A stretch of DNA of 64,000 nucleotides from JBHJGO01 sp050331715. Its GTDB lineage: Bacteria > Cyanobacteriota > Cyanobacteriia > Cyanobacteriales > Microcoleaceae. The DNA is taken from assembly GCA_050331715.1 (NCBI GenBank), contig JBHJGO010000027.1:1-64000 (forward strand). The letters are read 5' to 3'. Shown here piece after piece: positions 1 to 8,451 of the stretch. A program made the position numbers and the translations under genes. Every line of letters starts with the position of its first letter. Position 1 is the stretch's first letter. The notes beneath the pieces are model-generated. The model was given only the letters and a program-made list of their open reading frames with translations, made no database searches and had not been told where the DNA came from.

Positions 1-329
1 CAATCTTTGTAGCTGAACCCTTTCCCTGGCTCTATGCACTTGGTCTACTCGGCTCGTCTCATCCTGCTTATTACCTACTCATTGCGTCACTTGGTATGGG
101 ACTTGATCTATTCCCTGCCCCCGCTTCCATTACTCAGTGGCAGAAGCTTGCTCTTTTCCTCAGTACTAAGCTTCAGATCTTCCAGAGTCAATGTCAGATT
201 TGGGGCCAGGTGCAACAGGAATCTCCCGAGTTGTCGAAAGCAAGGCTGGGATTACTGGTGGGATACCATGCACTATTCAGGTTCATACTACAGCACAAAC
301 TGGGAATTATGGCTCCGCTAGAGCTATAA
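1..329 (+). CDS. C-terminal end of an unidentified, partly hydrophobic protein (5' end outside window)
   Basis: The reading frame is open from the left edge to TAA at 327-329, leaving about 108 residues. The first third is hydrophobic (FPWLYALGLLGSSHPAYYLL), which suggests a membrane segment. The rest is amphipathic and rich in Gln and Leu. I do not recognise a family. An internal ATG at 96 could start a 77-residue protein, but the open frame upstream of it makes a truncated longer gene more likely. About 515 bases without a gene follow. Confidence 0.4.
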   Translation, partial: IFVAEPFPWLYALGLLGSSHPAYYLLIASLGMGLDLFPAPASITQWQKLALFLSTKLQIFQSQCQIWGQVQQESPELSKARLGLLVGYHALFRFILQHKLGIMAPLEL

Positions 330-844
330 TGGTGATGACTGCCACAAGAGCAATTTGACTTAAAGTTAACCTTATATTTTGATGTCAGGTATCGACTACA
401 ATGGTTGTTTGCTGCCAGACGGTCTTGGGAACGTTTGAGCTATGATGGCATGGTAGTGACCAAGTAGTTTGCAGCAGTAGTGTAGAATTTGCTGCATTTG
501 TAGCTAGTTGTGCGTTTTTGCAAGTTTGTTACAGACCTTTAGGGTGGTTTATAGTTCTGTTTCTAATTGTAAAGCTTTGTGCTATACCTGTATAAAGTGT
601 AGATAGATCGATCTGATTCCGTCGGGAATGTCATTGGAAGGGCAAGTTGGCTGATGCATGGCTTGGTAATTTTCGTGACTGTTCCCAAGTGGTTCCGCAA
701 TGCCTCCACAGAGCTACTCTCAGGATTTCATCGGGTAGTTCTGGTTTGGTGAAGGAAGCAGTTCTGGTCTTGGGATAAGGTTTTAATTTTGGGATACGGA
801 GGGCAGTCATCGGAACCGAAGCAAGCCAAGTTACAGGAGTATTG
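330..844 (+). promoter_or_regulatory. 515-bp gene-free region / probable long leader of the DEAD-box helicase gene
   Basis: No convincing coding region lies here. The region sits immediately upstream of a DEAD-box helicase gene of the CrhR/DeaD type, a family whose mRNAs often have long 5' untranslated leaders involved in cold or redox regulation. The last 240 bases are less AT-rich than the rest. The ribosome-binding site AGGAG at 835-839 ends it. A promoter could not be placed with confidence. Confidence 0.35.
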
Positions 845-2263
845 ATGAGTTTGTCATTTGAAAGTTTGGGCATTTCCGAAACTCGCGCCCAGCATCTAGA
901 GTCGATTGGTTTCGTAGAACCAACCCCAATCCAGACCCAAGCCGTTCCTCAAATGCTTTCTGGCCGCGACATTATTGGTCAGGCCCAGACTGGAACAGGT
1001 AAGACGGCCGCCTTTTCATTGCCGATTCTGGAGCAAATCGATCTGGGGGCAGATGGTGTACAGGCGCTAATCCTGACCCCAACCCGCGAGTTGGCAATGC
1101 AGGTCAAGGATGCTGTCCGCAAGATGAGTAGTGAGCGATCGCTGTATGTCTTGACCGTCTACGGTGGGCAATCAATTGAACGCCAGATTCAGCAGCTACG
1201 ACGAGGCGTTCAGATTGTTGTTGGAACGCCGGGTCGAGTTCTAGACCTGCTTAGCAGAGGTGATTTGAAGCTAGATCAGTTGAGATGGCTAGTTCTGGAT
1301 GAAGCGGATGAGATGCTGAGCATGGGCTTTATTCAGGATGTTGAGAAGATTTTAGAAGCGTCCTCGGATGATCGCCAAACCGCTTTCTTCTCTGCAACCA
1401 TGGATCCCTCAATCTGGAAACTGGTGCGGCGATACCTGAAGTCTCCGATCACCGTTAAGGTTGATCCTCCAAAGAATACGCCCAGACGAATTGAGCAATC
1501 AGTCTATATGGTGCCTCGCGGTTGGACAAAGGCGCGGTCATTGCAGCCAATCCTGGAATTAGAAGATCCTGAATCCGCGATTATTTTCGTCCGGACAAAG
1601 CAGGCCGCTTCTGACCTCACCAACCAGTTACAGGCATTTGGCCACAGCGTCGATGAGTATCACGGTAATTTAAATCAAGCACAGCGAGAACGCTTGCTGT
1701 CCCGCTTCCGCCGCCGCCAAGTCCGCTGGGTAGTGGCAACTGATATCGCAGCCCGAGGTCTGGATGTGGATCATCTGTCCCATGTAATTAACTACGATCT
1801 GCCGGACAACGTTGAAAGCTATGTTCACCGGATTGGTCGAACGGGTCGTGCGGGTCGAGAGGGTAAGGCGATTACGTTGGTTCAACCGATGGATCGTCGC
1901 AAGCTGCGGATGATTGAGCGCCATTTGAACGAGCGCTTTGAGATCCAGTCTGTACCCAAGCGATCTCAGATCGAGGCTCGTCATATCGAGCGTTTGAAGG
2001 ATAAAGTAACCGAGGCGATCACAGGTGAACGCATGGCATCCTTCTTGCCGATTGTGGCTCAGTTGGGCGAGGAGTACGAACCCCATGTGATTGCAGCAGC
2101 CGCCTTGCAATTGGCCTACGACCAGATGCGTCCGACCTATCCTGGCAATGAGCCTCCTGCGGACTACGAGGATGAACCGATGAATTCATTCTCCAAGCCG
2201 AAGTTGGTTAAGCGGCGTCGTCCCAAACCCCAACCTCAGCCTTCTGCCTCTCACAAAGATTAA
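845..2263 (+). CDS. crhR: DEAD-box RNA helicase, CrhR/DeaD type
   Basis: ATP-dependent RNA helicase, about 472 residues. The ordered motifs are a Q-motif region (GFVEPTPIQ), motif I AQTGTGKT, PTRELA, GG, TPGR, motif II DEAD, motif III SAT, then in the second RecA domain IIFVRTK, VATDIAARGLD and HRIGRTGR. The C-terminus has a Pro/Arg-rich tail (VKRRRPKPQPQP). Cyanobacterial CrhR homologues have this length and layout and act in cold and redox stress, unwinding and annealing RNA. The ATG at 845 lies 5 bases after AGGAG and is preferred over the TTG at 842. A strong hairpin terminator follows directly. The assignment to CrhR rather than another Crh subfamily is inference. Confidence 0.9.
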   Translation: MSLSFESLGISETRAQHLESIGFVEPTPIQTQAVPQMLSGRDIIGQAQTGTGKTAAFSLPILEQIDLGADGVQALILTPTRELAMQVKDAVRKMSSERSLYVLTVYGGQSIERQIQQLRRGVQIVVGTPGRVLDLLSRGDLKLDQLRWLVLDEADEMLSMGFIQDVEKILEASSDDRQTAFFSATMDPSIWKLVRRYLKSPITVKVDPPKNTPRRIEQSVYMVPRGWTKARSLQPILELEDPESAIIFVRTKQAASDLTNQLQAFGHSVDEYHGNLNQAQRERLLSRFRRRQVRWVVATDIAARGLDVDHLSHVINYDLPDNVESYVHRIGRTGRAGREGKAITLVQPMDRRKLRMIERHLNERFEIQSVPKRSQIEARHIERLKDKVTEAITGERMASFLPIVAQLGEEYEPHVIAAAALQLAYDQMRPTYPGNEPPADYEDEPMNSFSKPKLVKRRRPKPQPQPSASHKD

Positions 2264-2294
2264 AAAACTGGGCCGCAATGCGGCCCAGTTTTTT
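2262..2294. terminator. bidirectional rho-independent terminator
   Basis: A perfect 9-bp GC-rich stem (CTGGGCCGC with GCGGCCCAG, loop AAT) is flanked by six A's on the left and six T's on the right. It overlaps the helicase stop codon and lies 10 bp from the stop of the convergent lipoprotein gene, so it can end transcription from both sides. Confidence 0.92.
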
Positions 2295-2303
2295 CTCAAA
2301 TAT

Positions 2304-3425
2304 TTAGCGTCGTCTTCTTCTCCCACCACTGCTTCTTCTGGGCCTTGATGAGGGGGATCGACGAGTGCCACCACTGCCAAAGCTGGGAGAACGTTTTTTG
2401 GTCGATTGACTAGGGGAAGCTTTCTGAGAGGAGCCCTGGGAATCATTACGACGTAGGTCACTGGCTCCGACTCCTGAACCTGTGGAACGATCTGTATTTG
2501 TTGTATTTGCGGGCGTTCCTGTCGTTTTGTTGTCGGTTGGTTCATTACTGCCGGAACCGCCGTTAGTGGAGCTATTGCCAGTCGAGCCGTTGTTTGTGAG
2601 ATTATTATTGATTGACCTGTTGGTAGGGTTGCTAGTTGGAGTTTGATTGGGAGAATTGCTAGTAACAGGGTTATTGGTAGAACGATTGCTTGGGGAGCGA
2701 TCTGAAGACTTAGCGGTTCCGGATGTTCGTAGAACTGAACGATTTTTTACTGCTGGTGGAGGTGCTTGGTAGCGAGAGCTGTAGCTCTTTACAGCTCCGT
2801 CATAGGAGCTGCCATATCCTCCATAACCCACCAGCGGCCCTCTAGATTGATACACTGGAGGGACATAATAACGAGGGGCGAAGAGACTATTCGCAATTGC
2901 AGTTCCGACAAAGGAGCCCGCAAAGGGTGACCAAAAGTTGGACTCCCGTCGCACTACAACCGTTTCGGTTTGTCCGGTTTGAGGGTTCACCTGTTCCTCG
3001 GTGACATTGTGGACATATTCCAACTGAAAATTTTCTGGAATGTAGAGGATGGCTCCACCATCACTAATCTCAGCATAGGCGTTTTGCCCCGCTTGAATTT
3101 GTTCGTCGGTTAACCGGGCCATCTGTAGATTAGCAGTTCGATAAATCGGCGGGTTATTATTCAGTAAAACCAAGGTGTACTCACCCGTAGCATCGTTGTA
3201 TTGTGCTTGCTGAACCGGATAGGTTCCCTGCTGTAAAGATTGATTATTAATCGGTGAATTGGATTGGGCGTTGGACTGTTGAGAATTGGACTGTTGAGAG
3301 TTTGACTGTTGCGAATTAGAGGAAGAACGACGGCCTTGGGTTTGATCGGTTGAAGTTGAACCACAGGCTAGTACCGTCCACCCTAGTGTCAAAGATAAAA
3401 CTAATATGAATGGTTTACGAAACAT
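2304..3425 (-). CDS. Ser/Asn-rich lipoprotein of unknown function with Arg-rich tail
   Basis: About 373 residues. The start at 3425 (MFRKPFILVLSLTL) gives a lipoprotein signal peptide with lipobox V-L-A-C; the longer upstream reading runs into a dispersed repeat element and lacks a signal. After the Cys comes a low-complexity stretch with repeated SNSQQ units. A central folded region follows (residues ~60-200, including TDEQIQAGQNAYAEISDGG and a Gly/Tyr-rich FAPRYYVPPVYQSRGP segment). Then comes a long Asn/Thr/Ser linker and a very basic end (RPRRSSGGRRRRR). It is probably membrane-anchored and extracytoplasmic. The Arg tail could bind polyanions such as cell-wall polymers. No function is known to me. 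Confidence 0.65.
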   Translation of the reverse strand: MFRKPFILVLSLTLGWTVLACGSTSTDQTQGRRSSSNSQQSNSQQSNSQQSNAQSNSPINNQSLQQGTYPVQQAQYNDATGEYTLVLLNNNPPIYRTANLQMARLTDEQIQAGQNAYAEISDGGAILYIPENFQLEYVHNVTEEQVNPQTGQTETVVVRRESNFWSPFAGSFVGTAIANSLFAPRYYVPPVYQSRGPLVGYGGYGSSYDGAVKSYSSRYQAPPPAVKNRSVLRTSGTAKSSDRSPSNRSTNNPVTSNSPNQTPTSNPTNRSINNNLTNNGSTGNSSTNGGSGSNEPTDNKTTGTPANTTNTDRSTGSGVGASDLRRNDSQGSSQKASPSQSTKKRSPSFGSGGTRRSPSSRPRRSSGGRRRRR

Positions 3426-3530
3426 AAAATTTAGTAGGATTCTATAGTCCCAAGATATAAAGTTGCTATCCACTATCTTAGCCAAGCCTAACCTACTAAA
3501 TCTGTACCTCACCAGATCTGGAAAGGCTGT

Positions 3531-3650
3531 ATGGCAATCCTGAATCAATCCTGAAAAGCATTATGGGGGGAGGTTTGTGAACTTCGTCCCTAAAAAGGGG
3601 ACAGCGCCCCCTTCATCCCCTGTTCACAAATCATTTGTGATTGCTTTATT
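3531..3650 (-). repeat. dispersed palindromic repeat, copy A
   Basis: Read on the minus strand, this roughly 120-bp stretch closely matches 61418-61532 on the plus strand. Both begin AGCAATCACAAATGATT, carry GGGATGAAGGGGGCG in the middle and end ATTGATT(C/T)AGGA(T/C)TGC(C/T)AT. It lies between two divergent genes and has no coding capacity. It looks like a non-autonomous, MITE-like or REP-like intergenic element. Confidence 0.75.
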
Positions 3651-3698
3651 GAAGTATTGTGTAGCATTGTATGGATTTTCACGCTAGTCATCCTCCCC

Positions 3699-6092
3699 AT
3701 GAGAGTTAATGAAGAAGGTTGGTTGCCGCTGCCCCATTCCTATGGGATCACAGCTCAGTTTTTAACTTTAGAACTGCTGACTCGATCCGACCTCCAGGTT
3801 TCCTATCAAGCTATCCCCTATCCCAATTCAAACTGGCATCCTGTTTCTCTCTTGCCACAAGATTTAGCTGCACGGTGGTCGAACTGTCCTTCATCCATGG
3901 CTGAAGCCGATCTAACCCTCAAGATTTCCCATCTACCGAATCTGGTGAGCGAAACAGGTCAACAACCGACCCTTCTATTCGCTGTCACGCCCTGGGGAGT
4001 GGTATTGGACTCCGCCCTGTCGGCAATGGGGGTTAATTCTCTGCATCATTTGGGTGATACTACACAATGGATTGCGCCTTCCAACTGGTCACGGGATGGA
4101 TTACTCCGCAGTGGAGCAACGTTAGACCAGATTAGAGTTATTCCCCTAGGTGTCGATCCCCAACTGTATCAACCGCTGCAACCCGGCGAACGTGAAGCCC
4201 TGCGTCGCCAGTTGGGGTGGGGCAATCAGTTCGTTTTCTTAACAGTGGGTAGCTTGGATGACTGTGATGGAATTCGACCATTACTCAAGGCATTCGCTCA
4301 GATTGTTGACCGCTATCCTGATAGTCGGTTGGTGCTGAAGGGTTGTGATGCTCTGTATGCTTCCAATGGATATTTGATTGATGCCAGTCAGAGCATTTTG
4401 GATGCGTCAGCTTTGGCAAAGGTGCAGCCGCGTCTTGCCTATTTGGGGACAACCTTACCCACTGAACAACTGGTGCGGCTCTATCAAGCTGCTGATGCCT
4501 ACGTTTCCCCCTATCTGGCGACTGGATTTAACCTACCCGTGTTAGAAGCTATGGCCTGCGGCGTGCCTGTAATTTGTACTGCAGGCGGGCCAACGGATGA
4601 TTTCATCCATCCTGACTTTGGCTTAAAAATTAATAGCACTTTCAGAACGAAGGCGATTGGAAATCAAGTGCGATTTTTCCTTCATCCTGATTGGGAACAT
4701 CTGGCTTCTCTGATGGGAACGATCATGAATCAGCCTGATTTCTGTAATCAAGCCCGTCAGATTGTGCCGGAATTTGCTGCCCAGAACTATACCTGGAAAC
4801 AGACAGTTAATCGGTTAATCCAAGTAGTTGATAATGGTGGTGCATTATGCCGCGCTGATGACAGCCTACAATTGTCATTCCCAGTCAGGAGAGAATTCGG
4901 CAACTTTAATAACAACCTACAACCTCAGAAAAGTTACTCTTTGTTGGTGGAAGGATGGCGTCAGATTCCCCACTCCTATGCCCTGATTAACTGTTGTCAA
5001 TTGTTAGAGTTTCTTGACTATCCTCAGCTCAATCTATTTCATAAAGACATGCCCTACGTCACCGAAAATTGGAAAGCTAGTCGAGGGCTATTTTCTGAGG
5101 TTGAGGAATCATTACTCGACAAGATTCCAACCCCCGAACCTGAGCAAGTTGCAGATGTGACATTACGGATGTACTGCCCGTTTGACCTGAGCGATTCTGT
5201 CAGTTCCAGAACGGTAATGTTCGGTTGCACGGAATGGGGTGTTGTGCCAAAAACTATTCTGCGGGGGATGAACGTTGAGTCCTTTCGTCAGGCTCATTTG
5301 GCTTCTGAAACAGTGATTTTAACGGCGTCCCATTGGTCGGGTCAGGGATTCGTCAATAGTGGTGCGGATCCGACTCGTGTTGTGGTTGTTCCCCTCGGTT
5401 TTAATCCTCAAATTTATCGTCGCCCTACTCCAGAACAGCGGCAACACTTACGTCAGCAACTCGGCTGGCAAGATGACTTTGTTTTTTTGAATATCGGCGT
5501 CATGTGGAACGAACGGCAGGGGGTCGATCGTTTGTTAAAAGCCTTTGCTCAGGTAACAGAACGTTATCCTAAAACGCGATTGGTTTTGAAGGGGCGAGAT
5601 GCGATTTTCCCCTCCCATGCCTCGATTCAAAAAGCCAGTAAAAATGTATTGAGTGATACCGAGTTGGAACGGGTTCATGCTCGACTCCACTACATTGGTC
5701 ACAACCTTTCCACCCAGGAGATGGCGCAGTTATATCAGGCTGCGGATGTCTACGTTTCCCCCTATTCAGCAGAGGGCTTCAATCTACCAGTGTTAGAAGC
5801 GTCGGCCTGCGGCTTGCCGATCATTTGTACAGCAGGTGGCCCCACCGAGGACTTTACCCATTCAGACTTTACCTGGAAAATTCAGAGCCGTTTGAGGTTT
5901 CTCAAAGAAAAGACCGGAGATACCAAGCTTTATCTGGAGCCGAACCAAGAACACCTGATTGAGCTGATGTTCAAGGTGATTGAAGAGAGTCAGTTTCGAC
6001 GACAGGCTGCTCAAATTGGCCCAGAATTTGTAGTCCAGCGATTTACCTGGACAAAGGTTGTCAGTCAGTTATTGTCGGTTTTGTATCCCTAA
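3699..6092 (+). CDS. tandem double-domain GT4-family glycosyltransferase
   Basis: About 797 residues made of two homologous glycosyltransferase halves (roughly 1-390 and 405-797). Each half has a GT4-type nucleotide-sugar domain. Parallel blocks are LGWGNQFVFLTVG / LGWQDDFVFLNIG, RLVLKG in both, AADAYVSPY / AADVYVSPY, and the E-x7-E-like signature EAMACGVPVICTAGGPT / EASACGLPIICTAGGPT. It presumably transfers sugars to cell-surface polysaccharide or lipid; donor and acceptor cannot be read from sequence. The ATG at 3699 has no clear Shine-Dalgarno site, and the alternative upstream codon at 3657 adds 14 residues. No sugar-biosynthesis genes adjoin it. Confidence 0.8.
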   Translation: MRVNEEGWLPLPHSYGITAQFLTLELLTRSDLQVSYQAIPYPNSNWHPVSLLPQDLAARWSNCPSSMAEADLTLKISHLPNLVSETGQQPTLLFAVTPWGVVLDSALSAMGVNSLHHLGDTTQWIAPSNWSRDGLLRSGATLDQIRVIPLGVDPQLYQPLQPGEREALRRQLGWGNQFVFLTVGSLDDCDGIRPLLKAFAQIVDRYPDSRLVLKGCDALYASNGYLIDASQSILDASALAKVQPRLAYLGTTLPTEQLVRLYQAADAYVSPYLATGFNLPVLEAMACGVPVICTAGGPTDDFIHPDFGLKINSTFRTKAIGNQVRFFLHPDWEHLASLMGTIMNQPDFCNQARQIVPEFAAQNYTWKQTVNRLIQVVDNGGALCRADDSLQLSFPVRREFGNFNNNLQPQKSYSLLVEGWRQIPHSYALINCCQLLEFLDYPQLNLFHKDMPYVTENWKASRGLFSEVEESLLDKIPTPEPEQVADVTLRMYCPFDLSDSVSSRTVMFGCTEWGVVPKTILRGMNVESFRQAHLASETVILTASHWSGQGFVNSGADPTRVVVVPLGFNPQIYRRPTPEQRQHLRQQLGWQDDFVFLNIGVMWNERQGVDRLLKAFAQVTERYPKTRLVLKGRDAIFPSHASIQKASKNVLSDTELERVHARLHYIGHNLSTQEMAQLYQAADVYVSPYSAEGFNLPVLEASACGLPIICTAGGPTEDFTHSDFTWKIQSRLRFLKEKTGDTKLYLEPNQEHLIELMFKVIEESQFRRQAAQIGPEFVVQRFTWTKVVSQLLSVLYP

Positions 6093-6261
6093 AAATCAGT
6101 TTGCTGCGAAACGGTGAGGGAATCTGACAGACGTGATAGGATGCAGGCAATGGTTGAAATTCTGCGGCAAGTTTTTCCTGGTATTGAACTGCTTCTGTAT
6201 TAGTTAACGCTTCTCCCTGATCTTAACCCTTACAGCATTTCCAACGCTACTGGAGTACAAC

Positions 6262-6358
6262 AGTTGGCAGCGCAGTACGTCGCCAACTCTCAAATCTGTA
6301 CCTCACGCGATTGAAATCGCTACATCCACCGTGTTAATTTTTTGGAGACAAGATAAGG
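6262..6358 (+). promoter_or_regulatory. structured 5' leader of the RRM gene
   Basis: Two inverted repeats precede the RNA-binding protein gene: AGTTGGC (6262-6268) with GCCAACT (6282-6288), and GCGATT-GA-AATCGC (6307-6320). A GGAG at 6343-6346 and AAGG near 6355 are candidate ribosome-binding sites. Rbp genes in cyanobacteria are typically cold-induced with long leaders, so these hairpins may have a regulatory role. That is inference. Confidence 0.35.
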
Positions 6359-6359
6359 T

Positions 6360-6644
6360 ATGGGCATTTATATCGGAAATCTTCCCTGTGACGTTACAGA
6401 AGAGCAGATCGGTGAGTTTTTTTCAGATTATGGTTCTGTCAAGAAAGTACAAATTCTGTCCGATCAAAAAACGAATCATTCCATGGGTTTTGCCCTAGTG
6501 TATATGGAGGCCCACACTGAGGAAATGTCCGCTATTCGAGCGTTGAATGGTTCTGAGTGGCTGGGCAGGGATCTTGTTGTCAAGGGAACTCGGACTCGAA
6601 TTGATGGGCAGCCAAAGCCTCCAGCTACAGAAGAAAATTCCTGA
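6360..6644 (+). CDS. rbp: RRM-type RNA-binding protein
   Basis: A single RNA-recognition motif protein of 94 residues. RNP2 is IYIGNL at residues 3-8 and RNP1 is MGFALVYM near residue 42, where the usual K/R-G-F-G-F becomes S-M-G-F-A. The fold spans residues 2-80 and the tail is short (DGQPKPPATEENS), with no Gly-rich domain. Cyanobacterial Rbp proteins bind RNA and are mostly cold-inducible; some assist mRNA localisation. The gene is monocistronic, with divergent or unrelated neighbours on both sides. Confidence 0.9.
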   Translation: MGIYIGNLPCDVTEEQIGEFFSDYGSVKKVQILSDQKTNHSMGFALVYMEAHTEEMSAIRALNGSEWLGRDLVVKGTRTRIDGQPKPPATEENS

Positions 6645-6901
6645 AAGATAGTTACTTTAGACAATAATCTTTTCAATGGGTTTTTGATAGTTTTGAGTCA
6701 ACTCTCATGGTTGCATGCATAATCCAATCTACTGAAAAGATGGAGGATCAACTTAAGGTGAAAAATTGGGTGATGCCACCTAATTTTCGTTAAACAAATC
6801 CCACCCAAAAAGTGAGTGAATTTGTTGTGTTACTAATCTTCAGGGTAGACGCTACGAATAATATATCGACACAAGTGGATAATGTGAGATATAGTACAAA
6901 G

Positions 6902-7021
6902 TTATCGGTTCTGACGGGGGTCAGTCGTCAGAGGTAACGGGGAAAGAGCAGTGAGAATCTGCCGCTGTCCCGCAACTGTGAATCGGGTCTGAGACCCATG
7001 AGTCAGGATGCCCACCGATAA
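6902..7021 (+). promoter_or_regulatory. cobalamin (AdoCbl-type) riboswitch
   Basis: The sequence has the conserved core of B12 riboswitches: GGGGAAAG, then GTGAGAATCTGCCGCTGTCCC, the invariant CCCGCAACTGTGA (about 6968-6980), and GAGTCAGGATGCCCACC at the 3' side. A perfect 8-bp P1 helix closes it (TTATCGGT 6902-6909 with ACCGATAA 7014-7021). The ribosome-binding site GCGAGG (7044-7049) of the downstream gene lies about 23 bases after the aptamer, consistent with translational control by kissing-loop occlusion. Cobalamin would be expected to repress the HupE-type permease. Confidence 0.92.
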
Positions 7022-7054
7022 AAATCCGCTCTTTAGTTCGTCTGCGAGGTATAG

Positions 7055-7741
7055 ATGAATTACTCATCATCTTTTGTAAAGGCTTTGAAAGCGGGTATTC
7101 CGCTGCGTCAACTTGGACTATCGGCCTGTCTGACTCTTACGTTACTTTTACTCCAAACGTTGCCAGCTCTGGCTCACCATCCCTTTGGAGGAGAAACACC
7201 TGATAGTGCTTTTGGAGGCTTTTTGTCTGGTTTAGGGCATCCTGTAATTGGTCTGGATCATCTAGCCTTTGTGATTGCAGCGGGATTACTGGCATCAACG
7301 TTAGGTTGTGGCTTAATCTTACCCGTTGTTTTTGTTCTGGCATCTCTGGCTGGAACGGGGCTTCACCTGATGGGGTTGGAGCTTCCGGCGGCTGAATTCT
7401 TGATTTCCGCCTCGGTTTTGCTGTTCGGTGTGCTGTTGGCTCTGAAGCACAAGCCTTCCAATATTTTAGTGGTCAGTTTAGGAGCAATTGCAGGTTTGCT
7501 TCATGGTTATGCCTATGGGGAGGCCATCTTTGGAGCAGAGATGGGGCCTTTAGTTGCTTATCTTTTGGGTTTTGCCTCAATTCAACTGGCAATCGCCTAT
7601 GCTGCCTACTGGATTGGACAAAGTTTAGGTTCAGCTCATAAATTTGGGTCTTTGAACCTGCGGTTTGCCGGATTCGCTTTGGCAGGCATCGGATTTGCGT
7701 TTCTCTCCACTTTGATTGTAGATACAGTCTTTCCAGCCTGA
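7055..7741 (+). CDS. hupE: HupE/UreJ-family metal permease, B12-regulated (probable cobalt uptake)
   Basis: A 228-residue integral membrane protein with a signal peptide (residues 1-40, ending LPALA) followed by HHPFGG, the usual mature start of the HupE family. The metal-binding signature HPVIGLDHLAF follows, then six or so hydrophobic helices. HupE/UreJ members transport nickel or cobalt. Homologues placed behind a cobalamin riboswitch, as here, are predicted cobalt importers supplying B12 synthesis. The start ATG is preceded at 5 bases by GCGAGG. It appears to be monocistronic; 69 bp separate it from the convergent aat gene. The substrate is inferred from the riboswitch. Confidence 0.9.
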   Translation: MNYSSSFVKALKAGIPLRQLGLSACLTLTLLLLQTLPALAHHPFGGETPDSAFGGFLSGLGHPVIGLDHLAFVIAAGLLASTLGCGLILPVVFVLASLAGTGLHLMGLELPAAEFLISASVLLFGVLLALKHKPSNILVVSLGAIAGLLHGYAYGEAIFGAEMGPLVAYLLGFASIQLAIAYAAYWIGQSLGSAHKFGSLNLRFAGFALAGIGFAFLSTLIVDTVFPA

Positions 7742-7810
7742 CCCAGCATCAAAACTAGTTCAGAAAGAATTCGTCAGGTACAATTACCCGAAATCTAGTT
7801 GCCGTCTGGG

Positions 7811-8401
7811 TTAATCGCATGTCCACTCCAGGGAGCATTTTTGACCCAGAGCCTTTTTAAGCAGCGCGAGATATTCCCGATTGCTGATCACAAATGCTCC
7901 AAATCGCTCCAAGTGGGGGTTATTCATTTGGGCATCAAATAGGATAAAGCCCTGTTGTCGTAGTCGTTCGACCAATTTTACCAGGGCAACTTTTGATCCC
8001 TCTGGGATATTGAAAAACATCGATTCCCCGATGAATGCCCCTCCGATGATCAATCCTAGAATCCCCCCAGCCAGTTGTTCATCTTGCCAGGTCTCAAAAC
8101 TGTAGGCCCAGCCCGCCTGATGGAGGGCCAGATAGATTTCCTTCAGTTCCGATGAAATCCAGGTGGTATCTCGATTGGCACAGCCCTCAACTACCGCCAG
8201 AAAATCACGATTGACGGCCACGGTAAAGCGATTTTGATTCAAAACCCGCTGGAGCGACTTTGGATAGCGAAAGCGTTCATCGAGAGGGATTAAAGCTCGC
8301 CGCCGACTGGTATACCACCCTAGACCCTCCGATGGATCGTTTTCCATCAAGAAGTATCCCTGACTATTCTGTTCAATAATGGCAGCAATGTCATACCTCA
8401 T
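7811..8401 (-). CDS. aat: leucyl/phenylalanyl-tRNA-protein transferase
   Basis: A 196-residue aminoacyl-tRNA-protein transferase of the N-degron pathway, which attaches Leu or Phe to N-terminal Arg/Lys of substrate proteins for ClpS/ClpP degradation. Family blocks are visible: GWYTSRRRALIPL, GWAYSFETW, GGILGLIIGGAFIGESMFF, KVALVKLVERLRQQGF, FDAQMNNPHLERFGA. The last differs from the common ID.Q..T.HL.S form but keeps the spacing. It is the last gene of a co-directional treZ-treY-aat series, 50 bp behind treY, so it may be co-transcribed although functionally unrelated. Confidence 0.9.
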   Translation of the reverse strand: MRYDIAAIIEQNSQGYFLMENDPSEGLGWYTSRRRALIPLDERFRYPKSLQRVLNQNRFTVAVNRDFLAVVEGCANRDTTWISSELKEIYLALHQAGWAYSFETWQDEQLAGGILGLIIGGAFIGESMFFNIPEGSKVALVKLVERLRQQGFILFDAQMNNPHLERFGAFVISNREYLALLKKALGQKCSLEWTCD

Positions 8402-8451
8402 GGGGGTCGATTAATCTTTGAATGCTATTTTTGAACGTCTAAGGCATCACC

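Noticed and set aside
631..873. Minus-strand 80-codon frame in the helicase leader
   Set aside because: It overlaps the helicase start, has no recognisable motif or ribosome-binding site, and looks like chance.
3426..3548. N-terminal 41-codon extension of the lipoprotein
   Set aside because: It runs into the dispersed repeat and would bury the lipoprotein signal peptide inside the protein.
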